A DNA stretch of 48,698 nt from JAEUIG01 sp046349775. Its GTDB lineage: Bacteria > Planctomycetota > Planctomycetia > Planctomycetales > Planctomycetaceae. A program made the position numbers and the translations under genes. Positions 36,612-44,358 of the stretch are shown here, piece after piece (positions within the stretch are counted from its first letter, which is position 1; the number at the start of each line of letters is the position of its first letter). The stretch is from positions 1-48,698 of the forward strand of contig JAXMBS010000043.1 of assembly GCA_046349775.1 (NCBI GenBank), given 5' to 3'. Under the pieces are notes generated by a model. It was not told the DNA's origin and did not search any database. It saw only the letters and a program-made list of their open reading frames with translations.

Positions 36612-37016
36612 ATGATTGCCGCCACTCAACTGCGACTGGTCCTGGTGACCCCCGAGACAACGCTCGTCGACACCCCCGCGCGGTCGATCATGCTGCCTCT
36701 GTTCGACGGGCAGTTCGGTGTGCTGCCCGGGCGCGCACCGGCGGTCGGACGGCTCGGCACCGGGGAATTGCGGTTCGACGGAGACGGGGGCACGCAGCGG
36801 TACTTCATCGACGGCGGGTTCCTGCAGATCAAGGGCAGCGTCGTAACGGTGCTGACGCACGAAGCGAAGCCGACGAGCGCGCTCAGTGCCGATGCGGCGC
36901 AACAGGCGCTGGAGCAGGCGAACCAGCTCGTGGCGACGACCGACGAGGCCGCAGCCGCCAAGCAGCATGCCCAGGAGCGGGCGCGGCGCATGCTGGCGTT
37001 GACGCGGCGCTTCTGA
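36612..37016 (+). CDS. atpC: ATP synthase F1 subunit epsilon
   Basis: This is a 134-aa rotor/regulatory subunit. The N-terminal beta sandwich reads 'LRLVLVTPETTLVDTPARSIMLPLFDGQFGVLPGRAPAVGRLGTGELRF' and 'QRYFIDGGFLQIKGSVVTVLT'; the C-terminal helical hairpin is Ala/Gln/Glu-rich ('DAAQQALEQANQLVATTDEAAAAKQHAQERARRML'). It completes the operon. The following 328 bases contain no gene. Confidence 0.94.
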   Translation: MIAATQLRLVLVTPETTLVDTPARSIMLPLFDGQFGVLPGRAPAVGRLGTGELRFDGDGGTQRYFIDGGFLQIKGSVVTVLTHEAKPTSALSADAAQQALEQANQLVATTDEAAAAKQHAQERARRMLALTRRF

Positions 37017-37344
37017 CATGCGGCGATCCTCGGCAGGCGTTTGCACGGCGGCCAGCTCCTGCGGACCATCCGCAACGCCGCGCCGGCAGAACCGGAGGAT
37101 GTCGCGCAGTTTTACAACGGGCGCGGCAAATCTTGCCGATAGAGCCGCATGGGTAGAGGGGCTCGCGACCGGCTGCCGGACTGCGGCGTGAGCCGTCCTG
37201 ATTGCGTGATGCGAGCGATGTTTCAAGTCGAAAATCTCTGATGGACCCCGTGGGCCTCGACGCCGCGGGGGAACACGTCTGCCTGCAGCGTGCACAGCCC
37301 GGACGCCAACCCGGCGGCGGCACCGCACAACTCCCAGCAGCACC
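37017..37344. other. Gene-free stretch after the ATP synthase operon
   Basis: I see no supported coding region here: short open frames on both strands lack family motifs or coding character. No rho-independent terminator with a T-tract is visible after atpC. The segment is ordinary GC-rich sequence leading to the FHA-like gene. Confidence 0.5.
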
Positions 37345-37998
37345 ATGCGCACGTCACTCGCGCCGGAAGATTCTGCACTGGCCATGCCGAACGAACCGTG
37401 GCTCGAAGTCCGCCGCGGCCGCACGCGCGCCCCACGCCGCGAGATTCGGGGCCGGCGGTTCCTGATCGGAGCAGGCAGCAACTGCCAACTGCAATTGGGC
37501 GGCGGAGACGTGCCGATCCTGCACAGCATCCTGCTGGTGGAGGAAGACGGCGCGCATATCGACGCGGTCGCTCCGTCGCCGCAACTGCTCGTCAATGGTC
37601 GCCCGCAGCGATCGGTGGATCTGCACGACGGCGACGTGTTCTCCATCGGCAAGTTCGAGTTTCAGGTGCATGTTCCCCAGCCGCACGCGTCGCTCCAGGC
37701 CGTGCCGCGACAGGAACCCGTGATTCCGCGGTCGGCGGCCGAGCTGGAACAACTTTCGGCGACCGAACTCGTAGCGCTGATTGAAGCCGGGCAACGGCAG
37801 ATCGACGAGTTCGAGACCGGCCAGGTCCTGGGCGCCCAGGCGCTCGCGGAGGCGGCACGCCGTTCGGCGGCGCCGGTCTCTACGCACTCCAGCGGGGAAT
37901 TTGTCATCAGTTTCCCGCAGGCGGCGGCGGTCGAAGGGTCGGACATCCCCGAGGCGACCACCGACGAGTCGCTGCTGGCGGCCCGGCGCGCGTCGTAG
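37345..37998 (+). CDS. FHA-like domain protein lacking key phosphopeptide residues
   Basis: This is a 217-aa protein (ATG 37345, with an alternative at 37384). An FHA-type fold is suggested by 'RRFLIGAGSNCQLQLGGGDVPILHSILLV', 'LLVNGRPQRSVDLHDGDVFSIGKFEFQV'. In canonical FHA domains the first motif is G-R and the second S-x-x-H; here they read GA and P-I-L-H, so the phosphothreonine-contacting Arg and Ser are missing while the His and the Asn of NG remain. The C-terminal 100 residues are Ala/Glu-rich and probably disordered with one helix ('SAAELEQLSATELVALIEAGQRQIDEFE'). Function unknown; a structural role is inferred. Confidence 0.7.
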   Translation: MRTSLAPEDSALAMPNEPWLEVRRGRTRAPRREIRGRRFLIGAGSNCQLQLGGGDVPILHSILLVEEDGAHIDAVAPSPQLLVNGRPQRSVDLHDGDVFSIGKFEFQVHVPQPHASLQAVPRQEPVIPRSAAELEQLSATELVALIEAGQRQIDEFETGQVLGAQALAEAARRSAAPVSTHSSGEFVISFPQAAAVEGSDIPEATTDESLLAARRAS

Positions 37999-38049
37999 AC
38001 CGGTTGCGTGGCCGCCTGCGCATCACTAAGATTCCTTGGAGGTTAGGGT

Positions 38050-38068
38050 GCGCGCTGTTGTTGCGCGC
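38050..38068 (+). other. Short GC hairpin downstream of the FHA-like gene
   Basis: GCGCGC-TGTTGTT-GCGCGC forms a perfect 6-bp stem with a 7-base loop, followed by CTTCTCAGTTT. The T content is weak, so a rho-independent terminator is possible but not convincing. It precedes the small basic protein gene by about 60 bases. Confidence 0.35.
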
Positions 38069-38128
38069 CTTCTCAGTTTGATCGGCCGCCCCCAGTCGCG
38101 TGCCGCCCGGAATCTGGAGTGAATTGGC

Positions 38129-38407
38129 GTGACACTCGATCGTAGTTTGAAGGGGAAAGGCCGTCTGGCCCGCGCTCGCAGCGTGCTGTCGCGCGATGAG
38201 CGGATTGCGAAGATGCGCGAAGAAGATCGCTGGGCGGAGGGGCGCAGCCCGTTTGGGCTGCCGAAGATTCGCGTCGCCAAAGCTGCCGCCAAGAAGAAGC
38301 CCAAGAAGGAAGAAGCCGCCGAGGGTGCAGAGGGCGCAGCAGCTCCGGCCGCCGCGGCCGAAGCGAAGCCCGCTGCAGGCGCCAAGGGCGCCCCGGCCAA
38401 GAAGTAG
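38129..38407 (+). CDS. Small basic protein (Chlamydiae/Verrucomicrobia/Planctomycetes type)
   Basis: This is a 92-aa protein from GTG 38129. The first 50 residues, 'MTLDRSLKGKGRLARARSVLSRDERIAKMREEDRWAEGRSPFGLPKIRV', match the 'small basic protein' family of the PVC superphylum (SLDRSL start, LxRxERI, FGLPKxRV). The tail is Lys/Ala/Glu-rich low complexity (KKKPKKEEAAEGAEG), which is unusual in extent. Function is unknown; the basic, strongly conserved core suggests RNA or ribosome association, which is inference only. Confidence 0.85.
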   Translation: MTLDRSLKGKGRLARARSVLSRDERIAKMREEDRWAEGRSPFGLPKIRVAKAAAKKKPKKEEAAEGAEGAAAPAAAAEAKPAAGAKGAPAKK

Positions 38408-38460
38408 GCTGCGACTAGCGCCTGCCGCGGGTGTGGCCTGCGATTGCGCTGTGACCACGC

Positions 38461-38868
38461 ATGAAAGTTTCCGCCGGGACGCTGCTGTATCGGCGCGGCC
38501 CCGGCGGACTGGACGTGCTGCTGGTGCATCCCTCGGGCGGATATAACCGCCGCGCGCCGTGGGGCATCCCCAAGGGGCTGGTGGAAGCCGGTGAACCGCC
38601 CGAGGCGGCTGCGCGACGCGAAACACTCGAAGAGACCGGCGTCGCCGCCGGGGATCTGCAGCACCTGGGCCACATGGTTTACACGCGCAGCCGCAAGCGG
38701 ATCGAGTGCTTTGCAGGTGAGGTTCGAGTCGATGCGACAGCCCGGTGCGCGTCCTGGGAGGTCGACCGGGCCGAATTCCTGCCGATGGAAGAAGCTCGCC
38801 AGCGAATCCACCCGGAGCAGGCGGTGTTTCTCGACCGGCTCGAGGAACTGCTCAAGAGTGGCGTGTGA
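38461..38868 (+). CDS. Nudix hydrolase
   Basis: This is a 135-aa protein. The complete Nudix box GX5EX7REUXEEXGU is in 'GLVEAGEPPEAAARRETLEETGV', which coordinates divalent metal. The N-terminal 'SAGTLLYRRGPGGLDVLLVHPSGGYNRRAPWGIPKG' resembles small NUDIX proteins acting on diadenosine polyphosphates or NTPs (bis(5'-nucleosyl)-tetraphosphatase group). It is convergent with the YchF-type gene: stops are six bases apart. Confidence 0.92.
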   Translation: MKVSAGTLLYRRGPGGLDVLLVHPSGGYNRRAPWGIPKGLVEAGEPPEAAARRETLEETGVAAGDLQHLGHMVYTRSRKRIECFAGEVRVDATARCASWEVDRAEFLPMEEARQRIHPEQAVFLDRLEELLKSGV

Positions 38869-38874
38869 TGACGA

Positions 38875-39902
38875 TCACACGCTGAACTTGATGACAATCT
38901 CGTCGCCGTCCTGCACGATGTAGTCCTTCCCTTCCGTGCGGTGCAGGCCGGCGGCTTTCACCTCGCGTTCCGATCCCAGCCGCAGCAGGTCCGCGGTCGA
39001 CATCACGTCGGCCCGGATGAATCCCCGCGCGAGGTCGGTGTGAATTGTGCCGGCCGCCTCGACGGCGTTCGAACCGCGCTTCAGCAGCCAGGCGTGCACT
39101 TCCTTCTCGTCACACGTGTAGAACGTGAGGTAACCGGTCAGTTCGAAGATCGCCCGCAACACGCGGGTCCGGGATGATTCGCCCAGTCCCATTTCCTGGG
39201 CAAAAACCGCACGGTCTTCCTCGGGGAGTGCGGCCACTTCGAGTTCCAGGCCAAACGGGCCGGCCACCACCGGATTCCCCAGCGCTTCGATGGCGGCAAC
39301 CTGCCGGGCATCGATATTGGAATCGGTCGTGTTGAGCAGCACCAGATGCCGCTTGCGCGACAGGAGCTGGAAGGACCGGGTGGACTTCTCCTGCACCTCG
39401 CTGAATGCAAAGTCGAGCAGCGTCTCGCCCTTCCAGACGCGGCAATCGGCACCAGTGAATCCAGCTCTTCCTTGAATTTCTGCGCCCGGTTGGGGACGGG
39501 CTTGGTGACATCCTTGAGACGCTCGATCCGATTGTTCACAACCTGCAAGTCGGCGAGGACCATGTCGGTGACAAAGTCCCGGACTTCGGCGACCGGGTCG
39601 CCACCGCCGAAGGCGCCGACGACCTGCGCCAGCGCGGTGGCTTCGCGGATGATCCCCAGCCGCTGCGCGTTCTGCGACTGGTCGCGGCGATCGAGGCCGG
39701 GAGTGTCGAACAGCTCGATCTTGGCCGGCGTTTCCTTCTTCGGCTTGTACATCGCCACCAGCCGGTCGAACCGCTCGTCGGCGACGACGGTAATGCCGAC
39801 CTGCCCGACGTGATGCTTGGAAGGGTCCGGCTTAACGCCGGTCAGCAGTTCGAAAACCGTGCTTTTGCCCGTGCCCTGGTAGCCGACAATTCCGATACGC
39901 AT
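38875..39902 (-). CDS. ychF: YchF-type GTPase/ATPase, frameshifted in the middle
   Basis: ATG 39902 starts 'MRIGIVGYQGTGKSTVFELLTG', a P-loop of the Obg/YchF group, with 'IELFDTPGLDRRDQSQ' as switch II. The first frame is sensible to 'RAQKFKEELDSLVPIA' (about 39440-39455); beyond that coding sense continues one frame over as 'CRVWKGETLLDFAFSEVQEKSTRSFQLLSRKRHLVLLNTTDS', ending with the DUF933/TGS-like domain 'GYLTFYTCDEKEVHAWLLKRGSNAVEAAGTIHTDLARGFIRADV ... EGKDYIVQDGDEIVIKF'. A single missing base accounts for the break. Corrected length is about 342 residues, slightly shorter than E. coli YchF (363). The Asn/Lys G4 motif equivalent is 'LLNTTDSN'. Confidence 0.85.
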
Positions 39903-39991
39903 GCGTGGTTCCTGCGGTCGCGAAGATCAATTCGCCGGGCAGGATAGCGAGTCGGTCGGCGGACGGGTATCCCCCGCCGATCGAAACGAAA

Positions 39992-40235
39992 GGAACCACG
40001 GAATACACGGAAGAAGCGGAAGGGAACCGCGAAAGACGCGAAAACCGTGAAATCAGCACAGACACGAAACCGCTCATGAACGCTCATTTCAGAACGGAAG
40101 CTTGCCGCAGATCCGAACAACGAAGATCAGCGTCCATCAGCGCGTATTAGCGGTTCTGCTGTTTCCTTTTAGCGGATCAGCCGGTTGCCCTGATCGGGGG
40201 TTGTTCCGTGTCTTTCCGTGTGTTCCGTGGTTCCC
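39992..40235. repeat. Nested inverted-repeat element in the ychF / isochorismatase gap
   Basis: Outer arms 39992-40016 (GGAACCACGGAATACACGG start) and 40211-40235 (ends TGTTCCGTGGTTCC) match at about 22 of 25 bases. Inside, GAACCGC near 40024 pairs with GCGGTTC near 40150, so the element is nested and about 244 bases long. It occupies nearly all of the 346-base gap 39903-40248, in which I see no gene. Confidence 0.72.
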
Positions 40236-40248
40236 AAATAAACCGGGG

Positions 40249-41142
40249 TCAGTTGTTCGCGGCGGAGCGTGGCTTGACCGTGATTTCCGGGCCGGCGGAC
40301 CCGTAAACGACCTGCATCAGGTCCGCCCCCTCGATGGACGGGCACCAGTAACGCTCGATGTGCTCGATGACGATTTCGGTGCCGCGGGCGTGGCTGACCT
40401 GTGGCGGCTCGCGCGGGTCGTACATGCAGTCAGTCAGGTCTCGGGCCAGGGCGACGTTCATCCCCAGCTTGACCATCTGTCGAATGCCGAAAGAGCGCCC
40501 GAGGACGCACATGTTTGTGTGCACGCCCATGAGCACGATGTTCCTGATCCCTTCGGCCCGGCAGAAGTTCCAGATCTCCTGCCCACTGTCGCTCACGCCG
40601 TCGTAGCCGATGATGTCGATCTTCGGGTGCTGCTTCGTGAACACTTTAACCGCAGGACCGACGACCGGGTCGTCGCACGGACTCACGTCGACCTTGATCC
40701 CGATCTCCGGTTCGCGATTTTCCACCCGGTTGCACCACGTCAACTCAAACGGCGCATCCACGTGCGGAGCTTGCAGCATCCGCAGACGCTGCGGTGTCGT
40801 CGCATACTCATCCATGCAGCCGCTGGGGGCGTGGATGATCATCACGCCATTCGCGCGGGCGGTAGTGACGACCTCATTCATCCTCGGCGCCATCACGCCG
40901 ACCCGCTGGGCAGCATTCTGGCAGTAGTGGTTGTCCCACATGTCGCAGATGATGATTGCCGTCTCGGCCGCTTGCCATTTCACGTCCTGGACGACCGCCA
41001 GCCCGCTCTGGGCGTCGCGCGAGCGCGCGTGCAGCAGCAGCGTACCGGCAACCCGCGGACGATTGGCGATCGGAGCAGGATCCTCGGCTGACACGTTGAG
41101 CGAGATCGCCGCGAAACAAAAGGCCAACACGGTTCGGCGCAT
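40249..41142 (-). CDS. Exported isochorismatase-family cysteine hydrolase
   Basis: This is a 297-aa protein with a signal peptide (RRTVLAFCFAAISLNVSA). The catalytic Asp is in 'AIIICDMWDNHYCQNAA' and the nucleophile Cys in 'IVLMGVHTNMCVLGRSFGIRQMVKLG', preceded by the cis-peptide site (GV). The Lys is expected near 'VFTKQHPKIDIIG'. The family hydrolyses amides or vinyl ethers (for example nicotinamidase-like enzymes); an exported form with 'DLTDCMYDPREPPQVSHARGTEIVIEHIERYWCPSI' is common in planctomycetes, substrate unknown. An upstream terminator (41170-41202) separates it from the cytochrome gene. Confidence 0.9.
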   Translation of the reverse strand: MRRTVLAFCFAAISLNVSAEDPAPIANRPRVAGTLLLHARSRDAQSGLAVVQDVKWQAAETAIIICDMWDNHYCQNAAQRVGVMAPRMNEVVTTARANGVMIIHAPSGCMDEYATTPQRLRMLQAPHVDAPFELTWCNRVENREPEIGIKVDVSPCDDPVVGPAVKVFTKQHPKIDIIGYDGVSDSGQEIWNFCRAEGIRNIVLMGVHTNMCVLGRSFGIRQMVKLGMNVALARDLTDCMYDPREPPQVSHARGTEIVIEHIERYWCPSIEGADLMQVVYGSAGPEITVKPRSAANN

Positions 41143-41169
41143 GGAATGTCTCCCGTCGTGCGGCGGTGG

Positions 41170-41202
41170 AAAAAAGCAACCCGGCCGCCGGAAGCAGCCG
41201 GG
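41170..41202 (-). terminator. Rho-independent terminator of the cytochrome gene
   Basis: Read on the minus strand: a 9-bp stem CCCGGCTGC / GCGGCCGGG (one T-G wobble) with loop TTCCG, then TTGC and six T residues (A-run at 41170-41175 on the plus strand). It starts 16 bases after the stop of the cytochrome gene (41218) and ends before the isochorismatase start (41142). Confidence 0.75.
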
Positions 41203-41217
41203 CCGGACGCCGGCGAC

Positions 41218-41964
41218 TCACTTTGCGTCGCGGAACTTTTCGTGACAGTTGTCGCAGGCGGCGTTGGCCTGGTCGAACAGTTCTCGAGCGGTCTTGGCGT
41301 CTTTTTCGCGGACGGCGGAGGCCACGCCGAGCATCTTTGTGCGAAACTCGACGGCCAGGGCCTTGTACGTCGGGATATCGGCTTCGTGTTTCACCTCGTG
41401 AGTGTCGATCTCCATTGCCAGCGAGAGCAGGGCGATCGTTGTCGCATGCCGGGTCTCTTCCGGCTTGCCGCGCGGCTTCTTGAGGATCGGCACCAGCTTG
41501 GCGTTGCGGGCGTTGATCTCCTCCATCATCGGGTGCATGCGGATCAGCTTGTTCCAGGCGAAATCCGCGGTTCCTTCGCCTTCACCCTCGCGCGCTGCGT
41601 TCACGGCTTCGAGGGCCGCCTGGGCCTCGGAGTACGTGGCCTTGCGGCCAGAATACTTGAGGGCTGCGTCGCGGAGCGCAGCTCCGTTGAAGCCGGCCGT
41701 CGCCTGTTCGGGATGCTCGGCCAGCGACTGCCCGAGGACCGACAGCACGCCGAATGCCTGCCAGGCGTCTTTGTCCTTGGCGGCTTCAAACTTCTCCGGC
41801 GTCTCCAGCAGACCGCCGAGCAGTTTGATCTTTGCGTCCGCCTCCTGGACGATGTCGTCAACGGTCGCATTGTCGCTGATGTTGGCAGGAGCGGCAGCGA
41901 ACGCGATGAGCGAACCGCACACGAAGAGCAACGTGATGGCCATCAGCAACCGGAAGCGTTTCAT
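41218..41964 (-). CDS. Periplasmic cytochrome with C-terminal CXXCH (class II-like)
   Basis: This is a 248-aa protein. ATG 41964 gives the signal peptide 'MKRFRLLMAITLLFVCGSLIAFAAAP'. The only heme motif, CDNCH, lies seven residues before the C-terminus in 'ANAACDNCHEKFRDAK', the placement used by four-helix-bundle cytochromes c' / c556. The rest is all alpha-helical ('EADAKIKLLGGLLETPEKFEAAKDK', 'TYKALAVEFRTKMLGVASAVREKDAKTARELFDQ'). At nearly twice the length of a c', it may have an extra helical domain. It probably acts in periplasmic electron transfer; the partner is unknown. Confidence 0.82.
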   Translation of the reverse strand: MKRFRLLMAITLLFVCGSLIAFAAAPANISDNATVDDIVQEADAKIKLLGGLLETPEKFEAAKDKDAWQAFGVLSVLGQSLAEHPEQATAGFNGAALRDAALKYSGRKATYSEAQAALEAVNAAREGEGEGTADFAWNKLIRMHPMMEEINARNAKLVPILKKPRGKPEETRHATTIALLSLAMEIDTHEVKHEADIPTYKALAVEFRTKMLGVASAVREKDAKTARELFDQANAACDNCHEKFRDAK

Positions 41965-42012
41965 GGAATTCTCGAACTTCGTGACATTGGGTGAAATCGG
42001 ACTGGTGCTCAC

Positions 42013-42333
42013 GATATGCGGGCACGGCTGCGCACCGCAACCGACCTGTGTTCAGGATTAATCGGCGGTTCCTGACATTAATCGGTTTTAATGCGCACGA
42101 TCAGCGTCACGTGAGGATGACTCCGACCGATCGGGAGTGCCGCGATGACAAAAGAGTCTTCCGGTCTCACCGGCTCGGCAGGAACCTCGCCCTCGTGGTT
42201 GTAAAGCCGGTGCACAACTGAACGAATCAATGACATCGGTTCAGGACACTCGGCTGGAACGGCTGGCAATTCCGCTGCGGTTCGGGCACACTCCTGCACG
42301 GAAAACAGTGCCTTCGTTCGGAGACCGGTGACC
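42013..42333. other. Intergenic region between the cytochrome and acetamidase genes
   Basis: This gap is divergent and carries no convincing gene. It holds the second copy of the 24-base dispersed repeat (42171-42194) and a short tandem ATTAATCGG echo near 42057-42082. The GGAG just upstream of 42334 is a plausible ribosome-binding site for the acetamidase. Confidence 0.5.
42171..42194. repeat. Short dispersed repeat, copy 2
   Basis: CGGCTCGGCAG... CCTCGCCCTC matches 7713-7736 at 22 of 24 positions, in the same orientation, although the two loci are unrelated in gene content and 34 kb apart. Only these 24 bases align convincingly. Confidence 0.55.
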
Positions 42334-43215
42334 ATGCAACGCGTGAACGCCCAGCCGCTGGTGTATGAATTTACCCGGCATCTTCCTCCGCGCGCGACCA
42401 TTGATCCTGGCGAGACGATTCTCGTCGAAGCAGAGGATGCCCTCTCCGGCCAGATTCGCCGGCCGGGCGATCGCCGCGACAAAACGAAGATCCCCAAGGG
42501 AAACCCGGTGGCCGGGCCGATCTGCGTACGTGGCGCGAAGCCCGGCGACGCACTGGCAGTCACCATTCAGGAAATCCGTCCCCGCGACGGCCAGGCGGCG
42601 ACCTACACCGGTCCGCCGCGACTGCTCAGCGAGTGGCTCGGCACCGACGTTCCGCATGGGGCCCACGTCTGTCCGATCCGCGACGGACTGATCCACTGGA
42701 GCGACACGATCACGATTCCCTACGAACCGATGCTGGGCTGCATCGGCACGGCGCCGGAGTGGGGCGTCGCCACCACGATCCCGGCCGGTCCGCACGGCGG
42801 AAACATGGACCTGATTGAAGTCCGCCCCGGCAGCCGCGTGATGTTGCCGGTGTTCGTCGACGGCGGCTGGCTGTACCTGGGGGACGCGCACGCCGCCATG
42901 GGGCACGGAGAACTCTCGGCGACCGCGCTGGAGATGGCGTCCGAGACGATCGTCACCGTCGATCTGCTTCCCGGAAAACAGTTGACCGGGCCGCGGATCG
43001 AACTGCCGGACGAAATCGCCGCTGTCGCCTCCGGCTCCCCGATGGAACGCTCGATCGCCGAAGCCTACGGCAAGCTGATCCTGTGGATGGAAGCCGACTA
43101 CGGCTGGAACCGCTGGCAGGCGTATGATCTGCTGACGCAGGTGGGTCGCATTTCGGTCGGCTACTACGGCATCGGCACGGTCGCCGCGAAGGTGGCGAAG
43201 AAGTATCTCGACTAG
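42334..43215 (+). CDS. Acetamidase/formamidase family protein
   Basis: This is a 293-aa protein from ATG 42334 (an in-frame GTG lies two codons upstream, but spacing to GGAG favours the ATG). FmdA/AmdA features: 'GETILVEAEDALSGQI', 'GNPVAGPICVRGAKPGDALAVTIQEI', 'EPMLGCIGTAPEWG', 'TIPAGPHGGNMDLIEVRPGSRVMLPVFVDGGWLYLGDAHAAMGHGELSATALEM'. The His/Asp/Glu cluster in 'GDAHAAMGHGE' is the metal-binding region. It hydrolyses short-chain amides to ammonia and the acid. No signal peptide is seen. It is convergent with the response regulator across an inverted repeat. Confidence 0.93.
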   Translation: MQRVNAQPLVYEFTRHLPPRATIDPGETILVEAEDALSGQIRRPGDRRDKTKIPKGNPVAGPICVRGAKPGDALAVTIQEIRPRDGQAATYTGPPRLLSEWLGTDVPHGAHVCPIRDGLIHWSDTITIPYEPMLGCIGTAPEWGVATTIPAGPHGGNMDLIEVRPGSRVMLPVFVDGGWLYLGDAHAAMGHGELSATALEMASETIVTVDLLPGKQLTGPRIELPDEIAAVASGSPMERSIAEAYGKLILWMEADYGWNRWQAYDLLTQVGRISVGYYGIGTVAAKVAKKYLD

Positions 43216-43216
43216 G

Positions 43217-43295
43217 AAATAGGAGTCAGGAAACAGGAATCAGAAACACCAGGAGTTCTTCATCCTAATTCCTAGCTGCTAGTTCCTGAGTCCTC
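43217..43295. repeat. Inverted repeat between convergent genes
   Basis: Left AGGAGTCAGGAA (from 43221) pairs with right TTCCTGAGTCCT (ending 43294), 11 of 12 positions, with additional CCTAATTCCT / CTAGTTCCT units between. It fills the 82-base space between the acetamidase and response-regulator stops and could act as a bidirectional transcription-end structure. Confidence 0.65.
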
Positions 43296-43297
43296 TC

Positions 43298-43945
43298 TTA
43301 CGGCAGCGTGAGGCCTTCTCGAATTGCGAACCGCGCCAGCGCCACGCGGTCGTGGACTCCCAGTTGCTGCATGATGCGGTACTTGAGTCCTTCGATCGAA
43401 CGCGGGGACAGATCCAGCTTGCCGGCCACTTCCTTGACGCTGTCGCCGCGGGCGAGGTGCCGGACTGCTTCGAGTTGCTGATGTGTCAGCGCCGATAAGC
43501 AGGCCGCCGATTGCGACTGCAGCCAGGTTTGACGCGCGTTCCGGTTGAGGCGCCGCAGCACCTTGGGCGAGTACTTTCGCTCGCCGCGCGCGATGCGACG
43601 CAGGTTGTCGAACAACGTCTCGAACGATTCATCCTTGAGGAGGTAGCCGGACGCGCCGGCGCGCAGTGCGGCATCGATGAAGACGTCGCACAGGCAGTCG
43701 GTCAGAATCACGACGCGTGTGGCCCGGTGGGTTCGCAGGATTTCGGCCGCCAGTTCAAATGCGCCTCGTCCGGGCAGGCTGGTTTCCATCACGACGAGGT
43801 CCGGCTCCACTTCGGCAATCCGCGGCAATGCCGAGTCGCAGTCCGATGCAGTCCCGACCAGTTCGAAGCCCGGCTCCCTGCGAAAGCGATCGGCGACGGC
43901 CTCCAGAACGAGCGGCGTGTCATCAAGCAGGATAGTGCGAATCAT
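43298..43945 (-). CDS. NarL/FixJ-type response regulator with Glu at the phospho-acceptor site
   Basis: This is a 215-aa protein. The receiver domain has the acidic pair D8-D9, the switch Thr82 in 'VVILTD' and Lys104 in 'YLLKDES', but the phospho-acceptor position reads 'DLVVMETSLPG', with Glu54 in place of Asp. The C-terminal LuxR-type HTH is intact: 'LSALTHQQLEAVRHLARGDSVKEVAGKLDLSPRSIEGLKYRIMQQLGVHDRVALARFA'. No histidine kinase is nearby, so it is an orphan regulator, possibly active without phosphorylation. Target genes are unknown. The upstream zinc-ribbon gene is on the same strand, 56 bases away. Confidence 0.92.
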   Translation of the reverse strand: MIRTILLDDTPLVLEAVADRFRREPGFELVGTASDCDSALPRIAEVEPDLVVMETSLPGRGAFELAAEILRTHRATRVVILTDCLCDVFIDAALRAGASGYLLKDESFETLFDNLRRIARGERKYSPKVLRRLNRNARQTWLQSQSAACLSALTHQQLEAVRHLARGDSVKEVAGKLDLSPRSIEGLKYRIMQQLGVHDRVALARFAIREGLTLP

Positions 43946-44001
43946 TGCTGCTCTCTTGGCCCGAGGCGGGAAACGGACGGCAGCGACGGACGACGATTCG
44001 T

Positions 44002-44304
44002 CTATGGAGGCTGGTCGCCGAAGGGCGACGGGGGCTGGTCACCGGCAGCTTCGCCCGGCGGCTCAAGACCATTGAGAATGCGAGCATCGTCCCGTGTCCG
44101 AATCGCACCAAACCACAGTTGCTCGCCCGGAATGTCAGTCACCCGGACAACATGTCGCCGTCCACAGGCGCGACAATCCAGCTCTGTGCCAAAGCGGCGC
44201 AGCTGTAGATGAATTGCGAGTTTGACGCAGCAACTGTGGCATCCAAGTCGGGGAGTCAGCGGAGCGCCGCAGGCCGGACAGAAAAGGTCGAGCGGGGTTT
44301 CCAT
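44002..44304 (-). CDS. Zinc-ribbon hypothetical protein
   Basis: This is a 100-aa protein from ATG 44304. Cys pairs CPAC (residues 9-12), CHSC (22-25) and CRAC suggest one or two zinc knuckles: 'LFCPACGAPLTPRLGCHSCCVKL ... LDCRACGRRHVVRVTDIPGEQLWFG'. The C-terminus is Pro/Gly-rich. It could be a regulatory or nucleic-acid-binding protein, but no family is recognised. It lies directly upstream of the response regulator on the same strand, and its 5' side carries two inverted repeats. Confidence 0.6.
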   Translation of the reverse strand: METPLDLFCPACGAPLTPRLGCHSCCVKLAIHLQLRRFGTELDCRACGRRHVVRVTDIPGEQLWFGAIRTRDDARILNGLEPPGEAAGDQPPSPFGDQPP

Positions 44305-44358
44305 GTGTTCCTCCGAGATCCAGGAACACGTTATCGGCCCCTATGACAGAAGGTGTCA
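44305..44358. promoter_or_regulatory. Two inverted repeats upstream of the zinc-ribbon gene
   Basis: GTGTTCC-N11-GGAACAC (44305-44329) abuts the start codon on the leader side, and TGACA-N5-TGTCA (44344-44358) lies 39 bases upstream. Both are perfect in their arms. They look like an RNA leader hairpin and a dimeric operator respectively; this is inference from symmetry and position. Confidence 0.4.
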
